Part shown: positions 14,927 to 22,345 of the stretch, one piece after another
How positions within the stretch are numbered: position 1 is the first letter of the stretch
Layout of the letters: each line of letters begins with the position of its first letter
DNA from: Eubacterium sp.
Lineage (GTDB): Bacteria; Bacillota_A; Clostridia; Lachnospirales; Lachnospiraceae
NCBI GenBank assembly: GCA_023663915.1
Contig: JAMPGN010000046.1
Coordinates: 1-22,345, forward strand
Direction of reading: 5' to 3'
Length of the DNA: 22,345 nt
The notes under the pieces: model-generated
The model's database searches: none
The model's input: only the letters and a program-made list of their open reading frames with translations
Told to the model about the DNA's origin: nothing
Translations under genes and position numbers: made by a program

Positions 14927-15205
14927 ATGTATAAGATCGTATACACGAACCGGATGAAACGGGATGCGAAGCTGATGAAAAAGCGGGGAAAGGACATGGG
15001 AAAACTTGTCAATGTCCTTTCGCTTTTAGCAAGTGGCGCTCCACTTCCAGTTCAATGTAGAGACCATGCTCTATCTGGAAGCCTTCAAGATTTTAGAGAA
15101 TGTCATATAGAGCCGGATTGGTTGCTTATGTACCAGATCTATGAAGAGGTTCTGGTTCTTTCTGCTACGGCAACGGGCAGTCATGTGGATCTGTTTGGAA
15201 AATAA
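14927..15205 (+). CDS. YafQ-family mRNA interferase toxin
   Basis: Ribosome-dependent endoribonuclease of the RelE/YafQ superfamily, 92 residues, the usual size. Residues matching the YafQ active site are all present: His47 in RDHALSG, His60 in CHIEPDW, Asp64, Trp65 and His86 in TGSHVDLFG. The N-terminal strand and KRDAKLMKKRGKDM helix are typical. The active site appears intact, so a functional toxin is likely. Its partner antitoxin lies two bases upstream. It is followed by the repeat-filled leader of purL. The standard pairing in Escherichia coli is DinJ-YafQ, and this module has the same arrangement. Confidence 0.92.
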   Translation: MYKIVYTNRMKRDAKLMKKRGKDMGKLVNVLSLLASGAPLPVQCRDHALSGSLQDFRECHIEPDWLLMYQIYEEVLVLSATATGSHVDLFGK

Positions 15206-15257
15206 AATTTTATCGAGCATAAATTTATAAAATGTTGATTGAAAAGCGGGGGATTGT

Positions 15258-15285
15258 TTGGCATAATAGAACATGAAGTTATACT
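15258..15285 (+). promoter_or_regulatory. Candidate purL promoter, -10 box inside the repeat element
   Basis: TTGGCA (15258-15263), a 16-base spacer and TATACT (15280-15285); each box matches five of six consensus positions. The -10 box is part of the left arm of the first repeat hairpin, and transcription would begin near the apex of that hairpin. The resulting leader would be about 235 bases and contain the remaining hairpins. Confidence 0.5.
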
Positions 15286-15503
15286 AAGGCGGTATAGAAC
15301 ACCGCCTAAGTATAACTAAGTCATGTTCAGAAGAATGCCGTTGGCATTCTTCCTGTGGAGTGACAAAGTACGCCGCCTAAGTATATCTAAGTCATGTCTG
15401 GAAGAATGCAAAGAGCGCATTCTTCCCACAAGTGGTATAGAACATCGTCTAAGTATAACTAAGTCATGTTCAGAGGAATGCCGTTGGCATTCTTCCTGCG
15501 GAG
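15270..15503 (+). repeat. Array of one complete and two truncated double-hairpin elements in the purL leader
   Basis: The complete unit has hairpin one at 15270-15327 (AACATGA to TCATGTT, upper stem GGCGGT / ACCGCC) and hairpin two at 15330-15352 (GAAGAATGCC-GTT-GGCATTCTTC). A second unit (15372-15426) keeps only the right arm, CGCCTAAGTATATCTAAGTCATG, and its own hairpin two, GGAAGAATGC / GCATTCTTCC. A third (15433-15496) again has the right arm and a hairpin two with one changed base (GAGGAATGCC). The 10-base sequence TGGCATAATA flanks the array at 15259-15268 and 15504-15513. It is the same family as 175-265, in the same orientation, and again ends just before a gene. Confidence 0.85.
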
Positions 15504-15527
15504 TGGCATAATAAAGGAGAAAACAGC

Positions 15528-18500
15528 ATGGGTAATGTGAAGCGCATTTATGTGGAGAAGAAAGAGCCTTTCGCGGTCAAGGCGAAGGAGCTGCGGGAGG
15601 AGATCGGAAGTTATCTCGGAATTGACGGTGTGAAAGAAGTTCGGGTCTTTATTCGCTATGATGTGGAGAATTTGTCGGAAGAAGTTTTCGGGAAGGCGTG
15701 CAAGACTGTTTTCTCAGAGCCGCCAGTGGATATCTTATATGAAGAGACGATTGCGATTCCGGAAGATGGCAAGGTTTTCAGTGTGGAGTTTCTTCCGGGG
15801 CAGTTTGATCAGAGGGCGGATTCTGCTGTGCAGTGCGTGAAATTCTTAAAGGAAGACGAAGAGCCGGTCATTAGGACGGCAGTTACTTATTTGATAACAG
15901 GAGATGTTTCTGACGAGGAGTTTGCGAAGATTAAGGCGTACTGTATCAATCCCGTGGATTCCAGAGAGACGGATATGGTGAAGCCGGACACGCTGATCAC
16001 GGTGTATGATGAGCCGGCCGATGTGGCGGTGTTTGAGAATATACCGGAGCGGGAAGATTTTATTGATATGCCCTGGGTAGAGCTGAAAGAACTCTACGAT
16101 TCTTTGGGACTGGCAATGACCTTTAAAGATTTTTTACATATACAGAATTACTTTGCAAAGGAAGAGAAACGTAATCCCACCATGACGGAGATTCGCGTGC
16201 TGGACACTTACTGGTCGGATCATTGTCGGCATACCACCTTTTCCACGGAGTTGAAAGAGGTGACTTTTGCGGACGGATTCTATCAGAAACCGATCAAGGA
16301 GACTTATGAGAATTATCTCGCTGTCAGGGAGGAGGTTTTGGCGGGCAGGCAGGATAAGTTTGTCTGTTTGATGGATTTGGCACTGATGGCGATGCGTAAA
16401 TTAAAAAAAGACGGGAAACTGGAAGATATGGAGCAGTCCGACGAGATCAATGCCTGCTCGGTGGTCGTTCCTGTGGAGATGGATTACGGTGACAGGAAAG
16501 TAACGGAGGAGTGGCTTGTCTTTTTCAAGAATGAGACGCACAACCACCCGACGGAGATCGAGCCTTTCGGCGGCGCAGCGACCTGTCTTGGCGGCGCGAT
16601 TCGCGATCCGTTGTCGGGACGTGGTTATGTGTATCAGGCGATGCGTGTGACGGGTGCGGCTGACCCGACGGTGCCGGTGGCGGATACGCTTAAGGGGAAG
16701 TTGTCGCAGAAGAAGCTGGTGCGCGGTGCGGCGAGCGGCTATTCTTCCTATGGAAACCAGATCGGTCTTGCGACCGGATTGGTCAAAGAAATTTATCATC
16801 CGAATTATGTGGCGAAAAGAATGGAGATCGGTGCGGTCATGGGCGCAGCGCCGAGGAAAAATGTGATCCGGGCGACTTCCGATCCCGATGATATTATTAT
16901 TTTGCTAGGCGGCAGGACGGGGCGCGACGGCTGTGGCGGTGCGACCGGTTCTTCCAAAGTACATACGGAAAGTTCTATTGAGACCTGTGGTGCAGAGGTG
17001 CAGAAGGGAAATGCGCCCACGGAACGTAAGATTCAGAGATTGTTCCGCCGTGGGGAAGTCAGTAAGTTAATCAAGAAATGCAATGATTTCGGCGCAGGCG
17101 GCGTGTCCGTTGCCATCGGTGAACTGGCGGACGGGCTGATTGTAGATCTCGATAAAGTACCGAAGAAATATGCAGGCTTGGACGGCACGGAGCTGGCGAT
17201 CTCCGAGTCGCAGGAGAGAATGGCGGTCGTGGTCGCGCCAAAAGATGTGGATGCTTTCCTGGGTTATGCGGCGGAAGAAAACTTGGAGGCTGTGGCGGTT
17301 GCAGTCGTGACGAAGGAGCCGAGGCTGGTGCTTAGATGGCGCGGCAAAGAGATTGTCAATATTTCCAGGGCTTTCCTTGACACCAACGGCGCGCATCAGG
17401 AGACCGCTGTGGCGGTGGATATGCCGGAAGAAAAGGAGAATTATTTCAAGAAGATTGCCACGCCTGCGGTGGCGGATGCATTGGCGGCAGGAGATGTGAA
17501 AAAGGCGTGGCTTGCGCTCCTAAACGATTTGAACGTCTGCTCCCAGAAGGGGCTTGTGGAGATGTTTGACGCGTCCATCGGTGCAGGCAGCGTGTACATG
17601 CCTTACGGCGGCAAATACCAGTTGACGGAAGTTCAGGCGATGGTTGCCAAACTGCCCGTTCTGAAAGGCAAAACCGATACCGTGACGATGATGAGTTACG
17701 GATTCGACCCCTATTTGTCAAGCTGGAGTCCCTACCACGGCGCAGTCTATGCCGTGACAGAATCCATGGCAAAGATCGTGGCAAATGGCGGGGACTACAA
17801 GACAATCCGATTTACGTTTCAAGAATATTTCCGCAGAATGAGCGAGGAGCCGCATCGGTGGAGTCAGCCTTTTGCGGCGCTCCTAGGGGCATATGACGCA
17901 CAGATGGGATACGGACTTCCATCGATCGGCGGGAAAGATTCTATGTCCGGAACGTTCAATGATATTGACGTACCGCCGACACTCGTCTCCTTTGCGGTGG
18001 ACATTAGTAGGCAGGGCAATCTGGTGACGCCGGAACTCAAACAACCCGGCAACAAGTTAGTTCGTTTTCACATTGCGAAGAATGAGTATGACCTGCCGGT
18101 ATATGAAAATGTCATGAAAGTGTACGATACGATTCTGACACTTATGTCACAACAAAAGATCGTATCCGCCTATGCACTTGACGCTAAGGGTGTGGCGGCA
18201 GCGATTGGCAAAATGGCATTTGGCAATCAGTTAGGTGTGACCGTGGAGAGCGGACTTGCACCGGAGAGTCTTTTTGAGAACGGGTTAGGAGAAATCCTCG
18301 CGGAGATGCCGGCGGATGCTGTGGAGGCGCAGTCTGACGTCGTAAGTTATACAGTGATCGGTACTGTGACAGAAGAGTCAGTCTTCTTCTATGGTGATGT
18401 GACGATCACGATGGACGAGGCGTTACAGGCTTGGACGGACAGACTCGACAAGGTGTTCCCATACACCGCCGGGAAAGATAAGAGCGTGGTAGCGTCTGAC

Positions 18501-19343
18501 TTGTACGAAGCGAAAGATATTTATGTATGCAGGAATAAAGTGGCAAAACCGACCGTATTCATTCCGGTATTTCCGGGAACGAACTGCGAATATGACAGCG
18601 GCGCGGCTTTTGTGAGAGCGGGAGCTGATGTCATTACGAAGGTGTTCAAGAACTTGACGGCAGAAGATATCCGGGAGAGCGTGGAAGTGTTTGAGAAAGC
18701 GATCGGACAGGCGCAGATTATCATGTTCCCCGGTGGATTTTCCGCAGGTGATGAGCCGGACGGTTCCGCGAAATTCTTTGCCACCGCTTTTCAGAATGAA
18801 AAGGTCAAGGAGGCGGTGGGAAGGCTGTTAAACGAGAGGGACGGACTGGCGTTAGGAATCTGCAACGGTTTTCAGGCGCTCATCAAGCTGGGGCTTGTGC
18901 CTTACGGTGAGATCGTCGGTCAGAAAGAAGATTCGCCGACGTTGACTTTTAACACGGTCAACCGCCATATCTCCAAGATGGCTTATATTAAAGTGGTATC
19001 CAACAAGTCCCCGTGGCTTCGGGGAGCAGTGCTTGGTAATACTTATGTAAACCCAGCATCCCATGGAGAGGGACGTTTTGTAGCGCCAAAAGAGTGGCTT
19101 GACAAACTTTTTGCAAATGGGCAGGTGGCAACACAGTATGCAGATATCGATGGAAACGTGTCGATGGACGAAGAGTGGAATATCAATGGTTCTTACGCTT
19201 CTATCGAGGGAATCACGTCTCCCGATGGGCGTATTTTCGGTAAAATGGCGCATTCCGAGAGGAGAGGGGAAGGCGTCGCAATCAATATTTACGGAGAGCA
19301 GGATTTGAAGATTTTTGAGTCCGGCGTGGCATATTTTAAATAG
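15528..19343 (+). CDS. purL: Phosphoribosylformylglycinamidine synthase, single-chain form
   Basis: Catalyses step four of purine synthesis: FGAR + glutamine + ATP to FGAM. At 1,271 residues it is the fused form carrying PurS-like, synthetase and glutaminase parts in one chain. The PurS-like region covers about 1-150 and the linker about 170-240. The duplicated AIRS-like synthetase core runs from about 250 to 1000, with NHPTEIEPFGGAATCLGGAIRD near 338-360 and GGKDSMSGTF in the second half. The glutaminase begins near 1009 (VFIPVFPGTNCEYDSG), with nucleophile Cys1112 in LGICNGFQ and His1242/Glu1244 in AHSERRG. AAAGGAGA lies about 8 bases before ATG 15528. No purine riboswitch is recognised in its leader, which consists of the palindromic array. 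A terminator follows. Confidence 0.97.
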   Translation: MGNVKRIYVEKKEPFAVKAKELREEIGSYLGIDGVKEVRVFIRYDVENLSEEVFGKACKTVFSEPPVDILYEETIAIPEDGKVFSVEFLPGQFDQRADSAVQCVKFLKEDEEPVIRTAVTYLITGDVSDEEFAKIKAYCINPVDSRETDMVKPDTLITVYDEPADVAVFENIPEREDFIDMPWVELKELYDSLGLAMTFKDFLHIQNYFAKEEKRNPTMTEIRVLDTYWSDHCRHTTFSTELKEVTFADGFYQKPIKETYENYLAVREEVLAGRQDKFVCLMDLALMAMRKLKKDGKLEDMEQSDEINACSVVVPVEMDYGDRKVTEEWLVFFKNETHNHPTEIEPFGGAATCLGGAIRDPLSGRGYVYQAMRVTGAADPTVPVADTLKGKLSQKKLVRGAASGYSSYGNQIGLATGLVKEIYHPNYVAKRMEIGAVMGAAPRKNVIRATSDPDDIIILLGGRTGRDGCGGATGSSKVHTESSIETCGAEVQKGNAPTERKIQRLFRRGEVSKLIKKCNDFGAGGVSVAIGELADGLIVDLDKVPKKYAGLDGTELAISESQERMAVVVAPKDVDAFLGYAAEENLEAVAVAVVTKEPRLVLRWRGKEIVNISRAFLDTNGAHQETAVAVDMPEEKENYFKKIATPAVADALAAGDVKKAWLALLNDLNVCSQKGLVEMFDASIGAGSVYMPYGGKYQLTEVQAMVAKLPVLKGKTDTVTMMSYGFDPYLSSWSPYHGAVYAVTESMAKIVANGGDYKTIRFTFQEYFRRMSEEPHRWSQPFAALLGAYDAQMGYGLPSIGGKDSMSGTFNDIDVPPTLVSFAVDISRQGNLVTPELKQPGNKLVRFHIAKNEYDLPVYENVMKVYDTILTLMSQQKIVSAYALDAKGVAAAIGKMAFGNQLGVTVESGLAPESLFENGLGEILAEMPADAVEAQSDVVSYTVIGTVTEESVFFYGDVTITMDEALQAWTDRLDKVFPYTAGKDKSVVASDLYEAKDIYVCRNKVAKPTVFIPVFPGTNCEYDSGAAFVRAGADVITKVFKNLTAEDIRESVEVFEKAIGQAQIIMFPGGFSAGDEPDGSAKFFATAFQNEKVKEAVGRLLNERDGLALGICNGFQALIKLGLVPYGEIVGQKEDSPTLTFNTVNRHISKMAYIKVVSNKSPWLRGAVLGNTYVNPASHGEGRFVAPKEWLDKLFANGQVATQYADIDGNVSMDEEWNINGSYASIEGITSPDGRIFGKMAHSERRGEGVAINIYGEQDLKIFESGVAYFK

Positions 19344-19353
19344 TGGAGATGAG

Positions 19354-19396
19354 AAAGACCTCATGTCAGGGCAGAACCCTTGCAGGAGGTCTTTTC
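19354..19396 (+). terminator. Intrinsic terminator after purL
   Basis: AAAGACCTC (19354-19362) pairs with GAGGTCTTT (19386-19394), with an inner CAGGG / CCCTTG stem possible, followed by TTC. It begins 10 bases after the purL stop codon. Confidence 0.75.
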
Positions 19397-19456
19397 GGGG
19401 AATAGGGGTTTCATTAGAATGACGAAAGAATTATAAAAAGCACTCTTTACAAATTA

Positions 19457-19485
19457 TTGACGATGTACATAAAATGCAGTACAAT
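19457..19485 (+). promoter_or_regulatory. Promoter of the RelB/YoeB-type module
   Basis: TTGACG (19457-19462), a 17-base spacer and TACAAT (19480-19485). The -10 box is part of a direct repeat: TACAATG at 19480-19486 and again at 19489-19495. An ATGTACAT palindrome lies in the spacer. These are candidates for the antitoxin operator. The -10 box is identical to that of the module at 14627. Confidence 0.65.
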
Positions 19486-19525
19486 GCATACAATGTGATT
19501 ATTTATAAAAATGGAGGGTTGATTT

Positions 19526-19795
19526 ATGGCTAATACAATCAATGTAAATATCAGAGTAGATGAAGAGCTAAAGAAACAGACGGAAGGTTTGTTTGCTGAT
19601 ATGGGTCTGAACATGACAACAGCGGTTAATATTTTTCTGCGACAGGTATTGAGAACGGGTGGGATTCCGTTTGAAGTGACAACGCGGACGGATGATTTTT
19701 ATAATCCTATCAATCAACAAAGACTGCGTAATTCAATAGACAGATTAGAAAAGGGATTTGGAACAGAGCATGAGATTATTGAGGTAGATGGATGA
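19526..19795 (+). CDS. RelB/DinJ-family antitoxin
   Basis: 89-residue antitoxin. The N-terminal ribbon-helix-helix runs through NTINVNIRVDEELKKQTEGLFADMGLNMTTAVNIFLRQVLRTGGIPFEV, a textbook RelB/DinJ pattern. The C-terminal 40 residues (RTDDFYNPINQQRLRNSIDRLEKGFG) should bind the toxin. GGAGGG precedes the ATG by about 8 bases. The stop codon overlaps the toxin start (ATGA), so translation is coupled. E. coli YoeB pairs with a Phd/YefM-type antitoxin; here the YoeB-type toxin has a RelB/DinJ-type partner, a combination also seen in other Firmicutes. Confidence 0.92.
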   Translation: MANTINVNIRVDEELKKQTEGLFADMGLNMTTAVNIFLRQVLRTGGIPFEVTTRTDDFYNPINQQRLRNSIDRLEKGFGTEHEIIEVDG

Positions 19796-20055
19796 TCAAA
19801 ATATGGGATGATGATGCATGGGAGGATTATCTGTATTGGCAGAATCAAGATAAAAAGACGCTAAAGAGAGTCAATGCATTGATTAAAGACATTGATAGAA
19901 ATGGCTATGAGGGAATCGGTAAGCCGGAGCCATTGCTGGGAAAATGGTCAGGGTATTGGAGTAGAAGAATTGATGAAAAAAATCGGCTGATTTATAAGAT
20001 TTCCGATAATACAATACGCATTGCCCAGTGCAGGATTCATTATGGAGACAAATAA
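19792..20055 (+). CDS. Txe/YoeB-family mRNA interferase toxin
   Basis: Ribosome-dependent mRNA endonuclease, 87 residues. It aligns over its full length with E. coli YoeB, including WEDYLYWQNQDKKTLKRVNALIKD, GKPEPL, SGYWSRRI and the C-terminal CRIHY. The YoeB catalytic residues appear intact at the same numbers: Glu46, Arg65, His83 and Tyr84. It overlaps its antitoxin gene by four bases. Three extra residues (GDK) follow the HY pair that normally ends the family, coded just before an 18-bp tandem duplication that includes the stop codon. The terminal residues may therefore have been altered by a recent repeat event. Confidence 0.95.
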   Translation: MIKIWDDDAWEDYLYWQNQDKKTLKRVNALIKDIDRNGYEGIGKPEPLLGKWSGYWSRRIDEKNRLIYKISDNTIRIAQCRIHYGDK

Positions 20056-20086
20056 GAAGTAGATATCCAATAAGAAGTAGATATCC
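20051..20086 (+). repeat. 18-bp tandem duplication over the YoeB-type stop codon
   Basis: AATAAGAAGTAGATATCC occurs twice in perfect tandem (20051-20068 and 20069-20086). The first copy contains the toxin stop codon TAA (20053-20055). A perfect duplication points to recent slippage or repair. It lies in the short gap before the zinc-ribbon gene and could alter spacing or read-through. Confidence 0.9.
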
Positions 20087-20110
20087 ATAGAAGGGATGGA
20101 GTGCAAAAGA

Positions 20111-21394
20111 ATGGGAACAAAGCAAGAGAGAGTGGAGAAAACTGCGGAAAAGACGACAGAAACCAAAAATGATTCGATCCGACAGGAATATACGTTTGCG
20201 CCGGACGTGAAACTAAAAGAATGCAAGTACTGCCGTGTCATGATACCGAAGAAAGCGAAAATGTGTCCTAATTGTAAGATGGTTCTCAAAAATTATACGT
20301 TTCTAAAGGTGATTGCATCGATCTTGGTGCTTGCAGTGATCGTGGTGGAAAGTTACTGCTTGTCTGCCTATTGTGGATTACTGCCAGATTCCGTGGTGCC
20401 GGCATGGATCGCGCAGAACGGAGCGGAAACGCCGACTGCATCAGAGACGGCGGCAGCAACAACAGGAGAAGCAACAGAAGAAATACCAGAGACGGTAAGC
20501 ACAGAGAGCGTGGAAACTACGGAAACGGCAGCATCCGCAGAGTTGGCGGATTTAGAGGTGACAGAGAAGTGGGCGACGATAGAGAATGAGGAGGATGTGG
20601 GGGAAACTGCGGAAGAGGGAAGAGCTTTAGACAGTGCAGACACGTTGGAAGGAGTCGAAACTATAGCGTGGAATGATAATACAAAAGACAAGGAAACACT
20701 AGAAAACAATATAAGTGTAGAAGATAACAACGGCAAAGACACTACAGGCGACAAGTCCGATTCAGCCGGCAAAGACGCTGACAACGATAAGTCCGATTTA
20801 GCAGACAAAGATACCGACGAAAACAATTCAGGCTCAGCAGACAAAGACATCGACGAAACCGAAGAACCCGAAGAGACCAAGTCCAATACAGACGCCAAAA
20901 CAAGCCTTGCCGCAGACCCAGACAGCAAAGATACAGAATTAACCATGGCAAAAGACAATGATGACACAGAAAATAACGAAAACGACGACTCAGCCCCTAA
21001 CAGCTTCACAACACTGGTTTCCAAAGAACTCAGTGAAGACGAAGCAGCATTCCGTGCAGACTGTGAGCAGAGAAAATATAAAAACTTACTTCGGGATGAG
21101 AAATATCTGGACACGGCAGTCCTTGTTACAGAGTTGGAAGTGGTCTGTCCGATCGACGGTGGATTATTTGATGAAAGCATCTATTATCTGTGCAAAGGAA
21201 AAGAAAATGATATCGAATGCTATTATATTATCCGGGATGACAGAGACGGGGACGAGACCTTGATTCTGGAAGGCGATATCATTACGGTGTATGGACAATT
21301 ATTCGGAACTTGTAAGATTCCGGCAAATCTGATTGAGACAAAACCTACCGTCCCTGCGGTCTCGATGGTGTCTTTTGATTTATTAGACGAATAG
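20111..21394 (+). CDS. Membrane-anchored zinc-ribbon protein with acidic repeat linker
   Basis: 427 residues, function unknown. A Lys-rich N-terminus is followed by a zinc ribbon, CKYC-x10-CPNC (Cys38, 41, 52, 55), and one transmembrane segment (about 63-85, LKVIASILVLAVIVVESYCL). The long linker (about 95-285) is Thr/Glu-rich, then Asp/Lys/Ser-rich, with three 12-residue repeats at 214-249. A folded C-terminal domain (about 290-427) has alternating beta-like segments around EGDIITVYGQLFGTCKI, possibly OB-like. The zinc ribbon should face the cytoplasm and the linker and C-domain the outside; this topology is inferred. ATG 20111 is chosen because GGAG lies 9 bases upstream; ATG 20096 lacks a proper SD. 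No terminator is obvious before carA. Confidence 0.8.
   Translation: MGTKQERVEKTAEKTTETKNDSIRQEYTFAPDVKLKECKYCRVMIPKKAKMCPNCKMVLKNYTFLKVIASILVLAVIVVESYCLSAYCGLLPDSVVPAWIAQNGAETPTASETAAATTGEATEEIPETVSTESVETTETAASAELADLEVTEKWATIENEEDVGETAEEGRALDSADTLEGVETIAWNDNTKDKETLENNISVEDNNGKDTTGDKSDSAGKDADNDKSDLADKDTDENNSGSADKDIDETEEPEETKSNTDAKTSLAADPDSKDTELTMAKDNDDTENNENDDSAPNSFTTLVSKELSEDEAAFRADCEQRKYKNLLRDEKYLDTAVLVTELEVVCPIDGGLFDESIYYLCKGKENDIECYYIIRDDRDGDETLILEGDIITVYGQLFGTCKIPANLIETKPTVPAVSMVSFDLLDE
20750..20857 (+). repeat. Three 36-bp in-frame repeats in the zinc-ribbon gene
   Basis: Three consecutive 36-base units encode DKSDSAGKDADN, DKSDLADKDTDE and NNSGSADKDIDE. The units drift gradually, and partial copies such as GGCAAAGACACT lie upstream. 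They form part of the hydrophilic extracytoplasmic linker. Codon use here is richer in AAC/GAC/AAA than in the flanking domains, which fits repeat expansion. Confidence 0.75.
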
Positions 21395-21395
21395 A

Positions 21396-21424
21396 TTGAA
21401 CGGAGTAAACCCATATGCTATAAT
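21396..21424 (+). promoter_or_regulatory. Promoter of carA
   Basis: TTGAAC (21396-21401), a 17-base spacer and a perfect TATAAT (21419-21424) preceded by TGC, an extended -10 element. The -35 box begins two bases after the stop codon of the zinc-ribbon gene. The leader of about 40 bases is too short for a PyrR attenuator. Confidence 0.7.
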
Positions 21425-21471
21425 GAGTCGATTGTGCGAAATTTTATGCTTAAGAAAGAACAGGTGACAGA

Positions 21472-22345
21472 ATGAAAGCGTTCTTAATTTTGGAAGACGG
21501 AACTATTTTTGAAGGAACGCACATTGGTGTGCAGAAGGAGATTATCAGCGAGATCGTGTTTAATACCTCGATGGCAGGATATACGGAAGTGCTGACCGAT
21601 CCATCCTATGCGGGACAGGCAGTGTGCATGACTTATCCGTTGATCGGCAACTACGGTGTCTGCCGTGAGGACATGGAATCGCGCGGCGTGTGGGTGGATG
21701 GATTTATTGTCAGGGAACTTTCTCGTATCTCCAGCAATTTTCGATGTGATCTAACGATTCAGCAGTTTCTTGAGGAACACGATGTGCCCGGCATTGCGGG
21801 AATCGATACGAGGGCGCTGACGAAGATTCTCCGTGAAAAAGGTACGATGAACGGTATGATCACGACCAATGAAAATTATCAACTTGACGAGATACTTCCG
21901 AAATTGAAAGCGTACACGACAGGTAAAGTGGTGGATATCGTGACCTGCAAAGAAAAATATACACTGCCAGCCGCAAAAGAATTATCGGATAACGGTCCAA
22001 TCTCCGGCAGTTCGCAGTTTCGGAAAGAAGAATATGCAAAAGGAATCCGTGAAAAGAAGCCAAGCATGGTGCGGGCGCTAAACGGGAAGGGAATGCGGGT
22101 TGCCCTGCTTGATTTGGGGGCAAAAGATAATATCGCGAAATCCCTCGCGGCAAGGGGATGCGAAGTGACGGTTTATCCGGCAAACACGAAGGCGCAGGAG
22201 ATCATCGATGCGAAGCCGGACGGCATTATGCTCAGCAACGGACCGGGCGACCCGAAAGAGTGCACGGAAGTGATTGCCGAGATCAAGAAACTGTACGATA
22301 CGGATATTCCGATTTTTGCGATCTGTCTCGGACACCAGTTGATGG
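21472..22345 (+). CDS. carA: Carbamoyl-phosphate synthase small (glutaminase) subunit, cut at the window end
   Basis: Releases ammonia from glutamine for carbamoyl phosphate, the precursor of pyrimidines and arginine; works with CarB, probably encoded next. The first 291 codons are present, open to the window edge. The N-terminal CarA domain is recognised by LEDGTIFEG, IVFNTSMAGYTEVLTDPSYAGQ, TYPLIGNYGV and GIAGIDTRALTKILREKG. The glutaminase domain begins near residue 205 (MRVALLDLGAKDNIAKSL), with LSNGPGDPKE and nucleophile Cys285 in FAICLGHQL. The start is set by AGGTGA 5-10 bases before ATG 21472. It has its own promoter at 21396-21424. Confidence 0.97.
   Translation, partial: MKAFLILEDGTIFEGTHIGVQKEIISEIVFNTSMAGYTEVLTDPSYAGQAVCMTYPLIGNYGVCREDMESRGVWVDGFIVRELSRISSNFRCDLTIQQFLEEHDVPGIAGIDTRALTKILREKGTMNGMITTNENYQLDEILPKLKAYTTGKVVDIVTCKEKYTLPAAKELSDNGPISGSSQFRKEEYAKGIREKKPSMVRALNGKGMRVALLDLGAKDNIAKSLAARGCEVTVYPANTKAQEIIDAKPDGIMLSNGPGDPKECTEVIAEIKKLYDTDIPIFAICLGHQLM

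Noticed and set aside
15323..15511. A 62-residue open frame across the repeat array
   Set aside because: It is a translation of the repeated palindromes (the same SISKSC / SITKSC segment recurs), has no ribosome binding site and matches no protein.
15484..15512. TTGGCA-N17-CATAAT just before purL
   Set aside because: The boxes look good, but transcription would start inside the ribosome binding site, and the -35 box is merely part of a hairpin stem. It is unlikely to drive purL.
20368..21180. Long minus-strand open frame of 270 codons opposite the zinc-ribbon gene
   Set aside because: It is a Ser/Val/Leu-rich shadow of the acidic repeat linker, with no start signal and no recognisable domain.

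Overview
The window looks like chromosome of a low-to-mid GC Gram-positive anaerobe of the Clostridia, most probably a gut Lachnospiraceae. This is inferred from strong GGAGG-type ribosome binding sites, LAGC-lipobox lipoproteins, a maltodextrin ABC transporter with no local ATPase, a single-chain PurL of about 1,270 residues, and RelB/DinJ-type antitoxins. No rRNA, tRNA, CRISPR array, transposase or phage gene was seen.

Left part (1-10,400): glycan use. After the tail of an unknown gene with a CxxC pair and a palindromic repeat element come an intracellular-type GH53 beta-1,4-galactanase and a convergent LacI-family repressor. Divergent from the repressor is an alpha-glucan block: malQ (GH77 amylomaltase), a maltodextrin-binding lipoprotein, the two permeases MalF and MalG, and a lipoprotein GH13 alpha-amylase. 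In the inferred pathway the surface amylase cuts starch, MalEFG imports the oligosaccharides and MalQ rearranges them in the cytoplasm. The gap between lacI and malQ carries a perfect 20-bp palindrome and a 10-bp tandem repeat of the same half-site, which are good operator candidates. A long nearly palindromic element lies between malG and the amylase.

Middle part (10,400-14,600): regulators and unknowns. A 754-residue protein on the minus strand has an N-terminal cyclic-nucleotide-binding-like fold and a long unrecognised remainder. Divergent from it are a 160-residue unknown protein and a TetR regulator, with paired inverted repeats and direct repeats in their upstream regions.

Right part (14,600-22,345): nucleotide synthesis flanked by toxin-antitoxin modules. 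A DinJ/YafQ-type module precedes purL and a RelB/YoeB-type module follows it. The purL leader is filled with degenerate copies of the same double-hairpin element that lies before the galactanase gene. A membrane-anchored zinc-ribbon protein with an acidic repeat linker follows, and then the start of carA, cut by the window end.

The strongest candidate for something undescribed is the double-hairpin element (175-265 and 15270-15503). The two full copies differ in their upper stems by paired changes that keep base pairing. Second are the 233-bp palindrome before the amylase and the large cyclic-nucleotide-domain protein.
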